Positions 18,394 to 26,981 of a DNA stretch of 64,000 nt are shown here, piece after piece. The translations under genes and the position numbers were made by a program. A model generated the notes under the pieces. That model made no database searches. It saw only the letters and a list, made by a program, of their open reading frames with translations, and was not told the origin of the DNA. Numbering within the stretch: the first letter of the stretch is position 1; every line of letters begins with the position of its first letter. Source of the DNA: Pseudomonas sp. ADAK18 (lineage in GTDB: Bacteria; Pseudomonadota; Gammaproteobacteria; Pseudomonadales; Pseudomonadaceae); assembly GCF_012935695.1 (NCBI RefSeq), contig NZ_CP052859.1:4629001-4693000 (forward strand), in the 5' to 3' direction.

Positions 18394-19640
18394 CAGTGGT
18401 GCATCACGGCATTGAGCCTAGCGGGCGTCACCACCATGATGAACGGAATTATGAGCAGCGCCGTGCAAACGGCAAAGACCGCGAACGCGATACGTATGCC
18501 AAAGAACTCGGCCAGTACGCCAACAAGTGCCGCACCGATCGGCATCGCGCCCCAGCTGAACAGCCGTGAGGCCGCGCTATAGCGGCCGAGCATGCTGCCG
18601 GGTACCAGATGCTGGCTGATGGTTCGAGAGTTGACCGTCCATAACGTGCCGCCCAGCCCGCCAAAAAATGCACCGGCACTGACTGCCCAAAGATTGGTCG
18701 TTACGACTGGAATCGCCACCATGGCAAAGGTACCGATTAGATCGGCGAGCATCACGTTACGGCGCCCAAACAGTCGATTGAGGGTTGTGGTACTCACCGC
18801 CCCCATCAAGCCACCGACACCGAGGGCACTGAGCATGATCCCATAGCCCTTGGCATCAAGCCCCATAGCGGTTGTCGCGAACAGCGGCATCAGTGCCAGC
18901 CAGGCGCCCCAACAGGCACACAACACGCTGAGCGACAAGGCCATGAGTCGCAGGAGTTTTTCATTCCACAGACATTTGAGTCCCTCGACGATTTGCTCAT
19001 GCACTGAAACCGGCTTGGCGCTCCAGACGGGTTCTACGCGGAACTTGCCCACCAGCAAGAGCAGCACCAGAATGCCTGCCACGTAACCGCCAAACACCAC
19101 ACCCAGGGCAACTGCAGTACTACCTGCCACAAGAATGCCGCCGATCAGAGGCCCACAGAACTCGTTACAGACGGTCTCGGCCCCCGCCACCCAGGCGTTG
19201 GCACGCTCTCTGCCCGGGCGCGCGACAGCATCAGGAATCAACGCCGACGCTGCGGTCTGTGCCACCACCTCTGCGATCCCAAGTGTCAGGCCGCCGATAT
19301 AGAGCAACGGCAACGTCACGCCCTCAGTCAGCACCATCGCCAACAGGGCGGCGACCACAACAAGTCGGGTGATATCCGCGATCCAGAGCAGCACACGTCG
19401 ATCGGCGCGGTCAACCAACACCCCCACATGCAAAGCGACAAGCAACCAGGGCAATGTGAGTGTCACCGATACCCCCGCAACCAACGCCGGTGAGGCCGTG
19501 AGCATCGTGGCCATCAACGGCAGAGCCACTTTGGTCACACCATCGGCCAAGTTGGTCAACGCGGTAAATATCACGAGGACGCCGGTGTTTCTTGAACTGA
19601 CCTCCTCAATGGTTTTGGTGGGTTTGATGATCGTGGTCAA
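18393..19640 (-). CDS. MFS exporter
   Basis: 415 aa with about 12 hydrophobic segments and an EntS-like (MFS_3) layout; VLVDRADRRVLLW near 75-87 is the loop 2-3 motif. Start is TTG at 19640 with GGGAG seven bases upstream. As the only transporter in the cluster, it probably exports the product and confers tolerance (inference). It is linked by a one-base overlap to the MetC-like gene. Confidence 0.85.
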   Translation of the reverse strand: MTTIIKPTKTIEEVSSRNTGVLVIFTALTNLADGVTKVALPLMATMLTASPALVAGVSVTLTLPWLLVALHVGVLVDRADRRVLLWIADITRLVVVAALLAMVLTEGVTLPLLYIGGLTLGIAEVVAQTAASALIPDAVARPGRERANAWVAGAETVCNEFCGPLIGGILVAGSTAVALGVVFGGYVAGILVLLLLVGKFRVEPVWSAKPVSVHEQIVEGLKCLWNEKLLRLMALSLSVLCACWGAWLALMPLFATTAMGLDAKGYGIMLSALGVGGLMGAVSTTTLNRLFGRRNVMLADLIGTFAMVAIPVVTTNLWAVSAGAFFGGLGGTLWTVNSRTISQHLVPGSMLGRYSAASRLFSWGAMPIGAALVGVLAEFFGIRIAFAVFAVCTALLIIPFIMVVTPARLNAVMHH

Positions 19641-19698
19641 GGCAATCTCCCTCTGCTCTATGTCACGTAGAGTCTTTTATTCTGCGTTATTTTGATTG

Positions 19699-20160
19699 CT
19701 AGCTTGAAACATGCTGTTGATCGACAGCAGCGGGGTCAAGCACCAGTTCCGATAGCGCATACCTGCAGCGACGACTCACTTCAGCATGCACGACATGGCG
19801 GGTCGTCTTTGCCGGATATGGCCGACGCTGCAAGCCCCGGGCAATCACATCTTCAGGGCAAATGTCGAGACCCGCCCGCCACGATCCCAGTTCGACTTGT
19901 GAATAATCGAGCAAAAGACAAGGCACCCACAGCAGCGAGTGGCGCTTCGCGAATTCCCTGCGATGATGACCATCCATGATCACCAGAGACGTGCGCTCAA
20001 CCAAAATAGGCTCCAGCCAGAACCCCTCCCGAATGATGTCGCGGCTCACCTGCAGCACACGCTCTTCGATGAACTCTTCGGTCGGTAACAGTTGTTGTGG
20101 CGCCAGCAAGACCATTCGATCATGAGCCATCACTGTCTTGGCACACCCTGCATCAGTCAT
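19699..20160 (-). CDS. SerK/SbnI-like free L-serine kinase (ParB/sulfiredoxin fold)
   Basis: 153 aa. The MDGHHRREFAKR motif (residues about 62-73), an upstream PTEEF glutamate, WVPCLLLDY and the C-terminal YPAKTTRH are the pattern of SerK and SbnI, which phosphorylate free L-serine to O-phospho-L-serine with ADP or ATP. It is not a chromosome-partition ParB: no DNA-binding domain follows. The ATG at 20160 follows GGAGGAACGGAGA. It lies 90 bp after the adenylation gene and 58 bp before the exporter gene. The likely use of O-phosphoserine in this cluster is as donor for the TrpB2-like enzyme (inference). Confidence 0.72.
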   Translation of the reverse strand: MTDAGCAKTVMAHDRMVLLAPQQLLPTEEFIEERVLQVSRDIIREGFWLEPILVERTSLVIMDGHHRREFAKRHSLLWVPCLLLDYSQVELGSWRAGLDICPEDVIARGLQRRPYPAKTTRHVVHAEVSRRCRYALSELVLDPAAVDQQHVSS

Positions 20161-20250
20161 TCTCCGTTCCTCCATCATCCTGTAGAACGTCGCCAGGAGT
20201 GCCAGCACGGGCACACACAGGACGGATAAAAAGCTGAAAGACCATAGGCA

Positions 20251-21780
20251 TTAAGCCACCTCTTGTGCCAAGAGCGAGGCGATGGCGCGACGGTCGATTT
20301 TGCCGTTCACGTTCAACGGGAAGTGCGTGAGAAACGTCACCCTTCGCGGAACCATATATGACGGCAGTTTCAGCCGTAATACGTTCAACAATGCTGCCGT
20401 ATCGATAGGTTTCCCTGTGTAAACAGCTTCCAGGTCAATCTCGGTGTCAGCACCGGGAACGGCGAGCACAACCGCGTCGATAATCCCGTCGTGTTCGCGC
20501 AGCACCGCCTCGATCTCCCCCAGTTCCACTCGGTAGCCCTTGACTTTGATCTGTTCATCCAGACGCCCCTGATGCACCAGACCCCCCTGGACGTCAGTCA
20601 CCCGATCCCCCGTGCGATACCAATGCTGAGGCGTCAGCGGTGTTTGACCATCGTAGGGAACCGCAATACCCGTGCTTAGATCGAAAAAGCGCCGGACATT
20701 GTCCCTGGGGTCCAGGTAGCCCGGGAAACGCTGAGGACCGCGCATGCATAACTCACCCTCGGTTGCCGGTTCGCCCGAGGCGCTGACGATGACATGCTCC
20801 ATATGCGGATAAACCGTGCCGATCGGGACCGTGCCGTTCGCCGTGCGGGGCCAATCGTCCTGGTGCGCAGGCAAACGATATTCGGCGCAGGTGATCGTCA
20901 GCTCGGTCGGACCGTAAAAATTTTCCACCACGGCATTGGGTGCCGCTAATTGCCAGGCTTGCGCCTGTTGCAACGTTAACGGCTCCCCCACGAACAGGCT
21001 CAGGCGCAGGCTGGGCATCGCACCAGGGCGCAACGCACGCAGCCTGCGCGCGAAGGAAATCACCGACGGCACCGAACACCAGTGGGTGATTTGACGAGCC
21101 GTCACAAAACGCACCGGCGCCAATACCTCGTTGCGCGTCGGCACCACCAGCGTGGCGCCACTGCCCCAAGCGGCGAACATATCAAACACCGACACGTCGA
21201 ACGTCGTGTCGAACATCTGCGACAACCGAGCACCAGGCCCCAGCTCATAACGCGCGATCACGTAGTCGAGATAGGCACTCACATTCATATGGTTGATCGG
21301 TACACCCTTGGGAGTGCCCGTCGAACCCGAGGTGAACAAGATATAGGCCAGGTCATCTGGGCCAACCGCATTTGGCGCAAACTGCAACTCACTGTCGCGT
21401 ACCCCGACCAGAGGCACCAGAGGCATTGACAAGCCTTCGATGCCCTCGGATTCGCTCAACACCAGATCAAGCCGCGCAGCCTCGGCAATAGTGACGTTGC
21501 GCGCATCCGGGAAGGCGGGATTCAGAGGCACTGCAGTACTGCCCAGGCGCTGAATCGCGAGATACCCCACGTAGGTTGCCAGGCTTCGGGCCGCCAACAG
21601 GCCGACCCGGCGTGGCACCTGTCCTCCCGCCGCCTGGACGAGCATCCTGGCCATGGACTCGACACGTGCTGCAAGTTCGTCATAGGTCAAGTAATGGTCG
21701 TCAACCTCCAAGGCATTCACAGAGCCATGACGGGCAACTGCCGATGAGAACCAATCGTATAACGTCCTTGCCTTGTTCAT
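20251..21780 (-). CDS. Stand-alone amino acid adenylation enzyme
   Basis: 509 aa adenylate-forming enzyme with core motifs LFTSGSTGTPKG (A3), TFDVSVFDMF (A4), FYGPTELTITC (A5), YRTGD (A7) and the C-terminal lysine motif NGKIDRRA (A10). The aspartate of A4, which binds the alpha-amino group in NRPS A domains, is present, so the substrate is probably an alpha-amino acid; my by-eye specificity code does not match a known one. No carrier domain is attached, so it must load one of the free carriers of the cluster. It overlaps the BtrH-like gene by four bases. Confidence 0.88.
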   Translation of the reverse strand: MNKARTLYDWFSSAVARHGSVNALEVDDHYLTYDELAARVESMARMLVQAAGGQVPRRVGLLAARSLATYVGYLAIQRLGSTAVPLNPAFPDARNVTIAEAARLDLVLSESEGIEGLSMPLVPLVGVRDSELQFAPNAVGPDDLAYILFTSGSTGTPKGVPINHMNVSAYLDYVIARYELGPGARLSQMFDTTFDVSVFDMFAAWGSGATLVVPTRNEVLAPVRFVTARQITHWCSVPSVISFARRLRALRPGAMPSLRLSLFVGEPLTLQQAQAWQLAAPNAVVENFYGPTELTITCAEYRLPAHQDDWPRTANGTVPIGTVYPHMEHVIVSASGEPATEGELCMRGPQRFPGYLDPRDNVRRFFDLSTGIAVPYDGQTPLTPQHWYRTGDRVTDVQGGLVHQGRLDEQIKVKGYRVELGEIEAVLREHDGIIDAVVLAVPGADTEIDLEAVYTGKPIDTAALLNVLRLKLPSYMVPRRVTFLTHFPLNVNGKIDRRAIASLLAQEVA

Positions 21781-22625
21781 TGAGAGGCTCCCTCCTTAGT
21801 CAGCGTTGAAGAAACGATGTGCTCAAATGCATGGGTGATCAGCGCCGGGCGCGGACGTCCCCGGTCTGCGGACTGAAGCGCAAAACTCAACGTCCGTGGC
21901 AGCTCGCCCCACGCCGCACTGACGCTCGCGTCCTGGGCGAAGCGGTATTGATAATGGCGACTGGCGGCCCAGAGGTCCTGGGCATGGCGACGCAACAGAT
22001 CGGGGTCTTGCGCGAATCGTTCAGCCAGATAACGCAAGGCTGCCGCGCCCTCGACCCATTGCCCGCCATGATCCGCGCGATCATCAACACCCCGCGCCAG
22101 CCAGCGATAGCAATCCGGTGCAGGAACATTGGAAGTATCGCCGAGGGCATGTACATCACGATTACGTAGCTCGCAGGTCAGCTGGGGTAAAGGCGTGAGC
22201 ATCTTCGCCAGCTCCTCGTCGTTGACCCAGCCATCGTAGGGGTGCTGCTCACCTTGAGGCAGTACGGCGCTGAACTCGTCAATCACCCGCCATTGATTAC
22301 CGCGCCGCTCGGACAAGCGAATCCAGTGCGGCACGTCTTCGACGCCATACGTCGGGCTCCAGGGCAAGTTGCGGGTGCTCGCCACGACGATCACATCGTT
22401 GTTTCGCTCGAACTCCTCCAGCAAGCCTTTTCGCGCCGTCTCCCAGGTATCCGAAGTGCTATAGCCGAGCAAAGGTCCCACTCGACGATGTTGAGTAAAT
22501 GCCAGGGCACCGTCCTCAAGGTCGGTGCGCACCGACAAATTGATGGCCTGCGCAAACTCGCCTTCAATACCCGGCGTGTCCCTGCGCAAATGACCGATGA
22601 GGTTGGTCGTATAACAGCTCAGCAT
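21777..22625 (-). CDS. BtrH-like acyltransferase or peptidase-fold enzyme
   Basis: 282 aa. Cys4 in LSCYTTNLIGHL, a His in DVPHWIRLSE (near 107) and an Asp in WRVIDEFSA (near 124) are spaced as in the Cys-His-Asp core of BtrH-type (papain-like) proteins and match the first half of the other such protein in the operon (28439-29563). The C-terminal ~130 residues are helical. BtrH in butirosin biosynthesis moves a carrier-bound acyl group onto an amine; a similar transfer or an amide cleavage is inferred here. ATG at 22625 follows AGGAGAGG. Family assignment is by motif order only. Confidence 0.5.
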   Translation of the reverse strand: MLSCYTTNLIGHLRRDTPGIEGEFAQAINLSVRTDLEDGALAFTQHRRVGPLLGYSTSDTWETARKGLLEEFERNNDVIVVASTRNLPWSPTYGVEDVPHWIRLSERRGNQWRVIDEFSAVLPQGEQHPYDGWVNDEELAKMLTPLPQLTCELRNRDVHALGDTSNVPAPDCYRWLARGVDDRADHGGQWVEGAAALRYLAERFAQDPDLLRRHAQDLWAASRHYQYRFAQDASVSAAWGELPRTLSFALQSADRGRPRPALITHAFEHIVSSTLTKEGASQ

Positions 22626-23221
22626 AATGCCTCTCCTAATGCGCAACTGATGGGTAACTCAGTGTGGTGACGCAGCGTGGTCCAGGAGATCGCTCGCCAC
22701 GTCCCTCCCTGCGGCCTCAAGGGAACGTCGATGGCCCAGGGACGCCCCGATATGCCACTGCCGTCGCACTTGACGCAGGCTTCCTGCACAGACCACACCC
22801 ATGCGAACTCCAGGGCCTGTTCGGCCGCCGGCAGTGACAGTAATTCTGCTGCCCGATCGCGTAGACAACGACGCACCATGCGCTCGTCCGGTTGTGCCAC
22901 AGGCAGCTGAATATCAACCCCCACCTGCCGCCCCATACTGACAGCGACAGCAACGGCATCGCTGTCATGGGACCAACTGACTCCCACCTGCGGCCATCCC
23001 ACGAGGACCGGCTTGCCATTCGCACCGGGAACCAGTTCAGCATCGGCACACGCCGGTGCGACCTCAGCCAGAAGTGCCCGCAGCAAACCTCGGGCGGTGA
23101 GCATTTCCGAGCGACGCCACTGGGGCAGCCCCGATGCCTGGCCCAAGTCCGCCGGGTGAGTGCTTTGCTCAACATCTCGACCGAAGTCCACCCAGGTCGC
23201 CGGAGCAATCTGCACGCTCAT
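22619..23221 (-). CDS. Sfp-type 4'-phosphopantetheinyl transferase
   Basis: 200 aa. GVDIQ (near 103) and the WSVQEACVKCDG segment (near 143) are the two Mg/CoA-binding signatures of Sfp-type enzymes (usual forms GxDxE and WxxKEAxxK; here Gln takes the place of Glu in the first and the Lys before Glu is also Gln). It primes carrier proteins with phosphopantetheine from CoA and suits a cluster with six carriers. ATG at 23221 overlaps the upstream stop; a GTG two codons upstream is possible. Confidence 0.85.
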   Translation of the reverse strand: MSVQIAPATWVDFGRDVEQSTHPADLGQASGLPQWRRSEMLTARGLLRALLAEVAPACADAELVPGANGKPVLVGWPQVGVSWSHDSDAVAVAVSMGRQVGVDIQLPVAQPDERMVRRCLRDRAAELLSLPAAEQALEFAWVWSVQEACVKCDGSGISGRPWAIDVPLRPQGGTWRAISWTTLRHHTELPISCALGEALC

Positions 23222-24303
23222 CGGCACTTCTCTCGCGATTCAAGCGGTGAGAGCGCCTGGAGCAGGCTATCGGCCTGATCGGCAACGCTGCCCAGGACAA
23301 TTTCCGTTGAGCCTCCCGCGATGGCGAATATCGCGGCCTCGGTCCGCAACCGTTGCATGCCATCGTTGGCAAAACCCTGGGCTCCGTACAGATGGGCACA
23401 GGTTTCAAGTACCTGATTGACGGTAATCCCGGCGGACGCCTTGAGCAGTGCCGCAGCCGCGTGATCATGCTCGACGGCAATACGTCGAGCGACCGCGCTG
23501 GCCAGTGCATCGAGCTGGCGGGCTTGTACCAGCGCCCGTGCAAATCGCTCACGCACGCCGTTCTGCTGCCAGATATCACCACGTGCCGTGAGCCAGGCTT
23601 TGGTCGCACACAACGCACGATGGCACATGGCTGAAGCCCATAAGCCGCTGGCCAGTCGCTCGACCGCAATGTGCCGGGCGAACAGCGGCAAGCCTCGCCC
23701 TGCTCCGCCAATCACTGCGCTCAGGGGCAACGAAACCGCCTCAAGCCGAATATGGCCGACCCCTGCATTGGGAAAGAGCGCGCTGTCAACCGGCTCGACC
23801 GATACGCCAGGCGTATCGACCGGAATCAACACCCAACTGAAGTTGGTGAAGTGAGGGCCTTCACGGCGCCGTGCCAGGACTAACAACCAGTGCGCCGTGG
23901 TGGCATTAGTGATCCAGCGCTTCTCGCCGCTGACCACGACCCGGTCATCAACCACCGTCGCCGTGGTGGCGAGCGCGGTAAGATCGGAGCCCGCACCAAC
24001 GTCGGTCGCCGCCCAGGCGGTGATTGCAGTACCCGCCAACGTTGCAGCAGTTGCTGGCGAATCAGGTGCCATTTCGGCGAGTAACGGCAACGAACTGGCT
24101 AACTGAACACAAGCACTGAGCACAATGCCCGCGTCATCGCGAGCGTCCAACGACCCCAGTAAGATACGTAGCTTGTCCGGGTCTACGCCACGCTCCGGCC
24201 TGCCGTCACGATAGACACCCGCGATCTCCCCGCTGGCACCCAACTCGGCCCAGATCCTACGCCCTGCTCCGGTGCAGGGCGGGGTCATAGTCAAGTCAGT
24301 CAA
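23218..24303 (-). CDS. Acyl-CoA dehydrogenase-like flavoprotein, second of a pair
   Basis: 361 aa of ACAD type. FAD-interaction segments include WITNATTAHWLLV (near 130) and GAQGFANDGMQRL near the C terminus. The final motif reads FAIAGGSTEIVLG where typical members have YEGTSEIQ; the usual catalytic Glu position holds Ala. TTG at 24303 has GAGGTG five bases before it and overlaps the first ACAD by eight bases; ATG at 24288 is an alternative with poor spacing. Probably desaturates or oxidises a carrier-bound acyl or aminoacyl group, perhaps as a heteromer with its neighbour. Confidence 0.8.
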   Translation of the reverse strand: MTDLTMTPPCTGAGRRIWAELGASGEIAGVYRDGRPERGVDPDKLRILLGSLDARDDAGIVLSACVQLASSLPLLAEMAPDSPATAATLAGTAITAWAATDVGAGSDLTALATTATVVDDRVVVSGEKRWITNATTAHWLLVLARRREGPHFTNFSWVLIPVDTPGVSVEPVDSALFPNAGVGHIRLEAVSLPLSAVIGGAGRGLPLFARHIAVERLASGLWASAMCHRALCATKAWLTARGDIWQQNGVRERFARALVQARQLDALASAVARRIAVEHDHAAAALLKASAGITVNQVLETCAHLYGAQGFANDGMQRLRTEAAIFAIAGGSTEIVLGSVADQADSLLQALSPLESREKCR

Positions 24304-25468
24304 AGCGCACCTCGGGGTCCAGCAGAGCCAGCTTGCCGTCAGCCAGACGCAGCCGGTCGTTGTTATAGTTCAAGGCCGCCGAACGCAGATCCCGCAGTGC
24401 CCGTTCCAGATGGGTCGGTGACCCACGCAGATAACCGTGCTGCATGCCGATAAGGGAAATGAGGTCTTCTATCACCGCATGACATTGCTCCGATGCGGTG
24501 ACTTTGAGGCCATTGATCAGCAGTTGTATTCGCGGGCGACTCAGGTCCGGCTCGGTGTCCACCACCTCAGCGCAACGCCAGAGCAGCGCGTGCACCACCT
24601 CAAGCCGCTGTCGTGCAGTAGCCAGGCGGGTCAGCAGCAACTCGGAATCCAACTTCGCCGAGCCTCGTGCCCGGCTGTCGCGGAGCACGCCGATCACTCG
24701 GGACAGAGCACCGCTGGCGGTACCGAGCCAGGCGGCAGACCACCCCAAATGCGCTATCGGGCCGAAGATCGAGGACACAATCTCGCGGAAGCAGCCGTGC
24801 TGGCCAATTACTTGATGGGCAGGCAACTCACCCCGCAGATGCAAAGGCCCACTGTCGCTGGCGCGCATGCCCAGCGGCTGCCAGGTGCCGGCCGGTGTGA
24901 CCTCGATCTGATCACGACGGGCGTAGACCAGCGACACTTGATGAGCCGACTCGGCGTGAGGGTCTTGCATCGTAATCAGGTAACCGTCGGCGTGGAGCCC
25001 GCCCGTGACGATGGGCGCAAAACGGTCAAGGATCAGATTATCGTTGGCGATGCCGAGCCGGGACACCGCACCGAGCAAGTTCCCACCAGTACCGACTTCG
25101 GTGGTCACCGATGCCAGATAGCAGCGCCCCTGGGCAATCTGCGGCAATAATTCGCTACGTAACTCACCGGCGGCATAACGGGTGATCGCAGCTACCTGCT
25201 GGCAATGCATGGCGAAAATCATGGCAACAGACATGTCTTCACGTCCCAGTTGGGTCGTCACCCGGAGCACGTCCGCAATGGTTCCGCCCAACCCACCAAA
25301 CTCCTCAGGGACCAGCAACCCCAGAAGCCCGGTCTCCCGCAGTGCCTGCAGCGCTTGAGTCGGGAATACCGCATCGAGGTCAGTGCGCTCGGCATGCTCG
25401 GCGGTGATCCTCGCCACTTGCTTGACCAAGTCGGCCAATTCGGGTCGTGACAGCAACAACGTAGTCAC
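24296..25468 (-). CDS. Acyl-CoA dehydrogenase-like flavoprotein, first of a pair
   Basis: 390 aa of ACAD type: N-terminal helical domain with LRETGLLGLLVPEEFGGLGG (about 46-65), middle beta domain, and a C-terminal helical domain ending in RDLRSAALNYNNDRLRL. The end lacks the YEGT motif, as in members that abstract the proton from another position. GTG at 25468 overlaps the carrier gene stop. In pathways such as pyrrole formation similar enzymes oxidise aminoacyl groups on carrier proteins; the adjacent carrier (25465-25713) is the likely partner. Confidence 0.82.
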   Translation of the reverse strand: MTTLLLSRPELADLVKQVARITAEHAERTDLDAVFPTQALQALRETGLLGLLVPEEFGGLGGTIADVLRVTTQLGREDMSVAMIFAMHCQQVAAITRYAAGELRSELLPQIAQGRCYLASVTTEVGTGGNLLGAVSRLGIANDNLILDRFAPIVTGGLHADGYLITMQDPHAESAHQVSLVYARRDQIEVTPAGTWQPLGMRASDSGPLHLRGELPAHQVIGQHGCFREIVSSIFGPIAHLGWSAAWLGTASGALSRVIGVLRDSRARGSAKLDSELLLTRLATARQRLEVVHALLWRCAEVVDTEPDLSRPRIQLLINGLKVTASEQCHAVIEDLISLIGMQHGYLRGSPTHLERALRDLRSAALNYNNDRLRLADGKLALLDPEVRFD

Positions 25469-25713
25469 GAGACAACTCTTGCGCTGAGCGCGACCGAGAT
25501 CGCGTTCCACAGATTCCCTGCGGTCGCAAAGGTATGATCGTTGAGGTCTTCATCCGCCAGGGTGATCGCGAACACATCCTCGATACCGAAGAGCAGATCA
25601 ATGGACTTCATCGAGTCCAATCCCAGCTCCCGTAACCGCATATCCGGGGTGAGAGCTTGATTGCGCAGCAGAGGAAGAAACGGCGTCAGCAGTGTTACGA
25701 AATCAGCGTTCAT
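25465..25713 (-). CDS. Acyl carrier protein (carrier 3)
   Basis: 82 aa carrier. The phosphopantetheine serine is in LRELGLDSMKSIDLLFGIED (DSM). It lies between the PLP decarboxylase and the two flavoproteins with four-base overlaps on both sides, so it is the best candidate to carry the substrate for both. Confidence 0.88.
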   Translation of the reverse strand: MNADFVTLLTPFLPLLRNQALTPDMRLRELGLDSMKSIDLLFGIEDVFAITLADEDLNDHTFATAGNLWNAISVALSARVVS

Positions 25714-26981
25714 AAGTATTCCTTGCGAATCAATTCCAGTTGGGAAAGGTGGGTGACGCGACCGCCATCAACGACGACCTCAGTCGGTGCCGGGTGCCCA
25801 AGGAAGGCAATAAGACTGGCGTACAGACCGTAAGCACCGACGTTCGGCACGCTCAGCACGTCGCCACTGCTCAGGGCTGGCAACTGGGCGTTCCTGGACC
25901 AACTGTCCAGCGGTGTGCAGAGCGGCCCGGTGACAATGAACGGGGTCGTCGGCCCTTCTTGCTGCTGCCCGACGAGATAGGGGTTGAGCGGCGGAAGCCG
26001 GCGCAACCCGGACATGCCTCCCAGGTGATTGATGCCCGAATCCAGGACTACAACATCCTTGCCATGGGATTTTTTGACATCGAGCACCCGCGTCAGCAAG
26101 GTGCCCGCAGTGCCCACCAGATAACGGCCAGACTCAAAAACAATGTGCGGCGAGCCTTCGCGCCATGTCCTGAAATGCTCATCGAAAAGCGTCGCGAGGC
26201 CCTCGTGCAATCCCTCCAGATTGATGGCTTGCCCTTTCTGAGCGAAAGGCGCACCGAAACCGCCTCCTAGATCAAGGGTCTCGATCTGCACGCCCTGACC
26301 GGCGAGTACCTCTGTCAGACGCGCCGTCGTGGCGAGTGAGTGTGCGAACTGCCCGAGCAAGTCGTGCACATTTGTCAGGTTGGTCCCCATGTACAGATGC
26401 AATCCGCTGACGCGTACGCGCTTGCGATTAGCAAATCGCTGCGGCTCGGCGAGCACCCACTCCAGGTCCGCACCGAATTGCGAGGGAACGCCCGTCATCG
26501 TCAAACCCTGGCCCGCAACCGGCTGATCATCGTTGATGCGCAACAGACTGCGGACATCGACATCTGCGTGTTCGGCCAATCGATTCAGTTGATCCAGCGC
26601 CATCCCCGAGTCGACGGAAAACTCACGCACCCCGATCTTCAACGCGTAAGCCACATCCTCGTCGCGTTTACCCGGGCCGGTATAAAGCACCTCGCTTGCC
26701 GGCCATCCGGCCGCAAGTGCCTGGTCCAACTCACCGACAGAGCACACCTCCGGCAGCGCGCCCTGGCTACGAACTGTCGCAAGTATCGCCGGATGCGGGT
26801 TGGCCTTAAGCGAGTAATAGATACCGTTGAGCCGAGGCAAGGCCGAGCGCAATCGCTCGCAGTTGGCCTTCACTTCATCCAGGTCATACAAATACGCTGG
26901 GGTCTGGACCCCGAGCCTCATTGCGGCGTCGACCGCCACGCTTGCGGCTTCGCTGACGGGGTCCGCCAATGCACTAGACAT
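25710..26981 (-). CDS. Fold-type-III PLP decarboxylase, BtrK-like
   Basis: 423 aa alanine-racemase/ornithine-DAP decarboxylase fold. PLP lysine K59 in YYSLKANPHP, substrate-side His195 (SGLHLYMGTN), phosphate loop LDLGGGFG (237-243), and the active-site C355 and D359 in TGPLCTPLDSW are all present, so it should be active. Family members decarboxylate diaminopimelate, ornithine or, in BtrK and VinO, an amino acid bound to a carrier. The neighbours (AMP ligase upstream, carrier downstream) argue for a carrier-bound substrate. ATG at 26981 follows AGGAGG; an upstream ATG at 26996 lacks such a site. Confidence 0.88.
   Translation of the reverse strand: MSSALADPVSEAASVAVDAAMRLGVQTPAYLYDLDEVKANCERLRSALPRLNGIYYSLKANPHPAILATVRSQGALPEVCSVGELDQALAAGWPASEVLYTGPGKRDEDVAYALKIGVREFSVDSGMALDQLNRLAEHADVDVRSLLRINDDQPVAGQGLTMTGVPSQFGADLEWVLAEPQRFANRKRVRVSGLHLYMGTNLTNVHDLLGQFAHSLATTARLTEVLAGQGVQIETLDLGGGFGAPFAQKGQAINLEGLHEGLATLFDEHFRTWREGSPHIVFESGRYLVGTAGTLLTRVLDVKKSHGKDVVVLDSGINHLGGMSGLRRLPPLNPYLVGQQQEGPTTPFIVTGPLCTPLDSWSRNAQLPALSSGDVLSVPNVGAYGLYASLIAFLGHPAPTEVVVDGGRVTHLSQLELIRKEYL

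Noticed and set aside
19699..20160. ParB partition protein
   Set aside because: No helix-turn-helix or partner ParA; the C-terminal KTTRH segment fits the serine kinase family.
20251..25713. Prolyl-to-pyrrole module as in pyoluteorin or anatoxin
   Set aside because: A stand-alone A enzyme, carrier and ACAD are present, but the A code does not look like the PltF type and two ACADs lie beside a decarboxylase. Possible, not supported.
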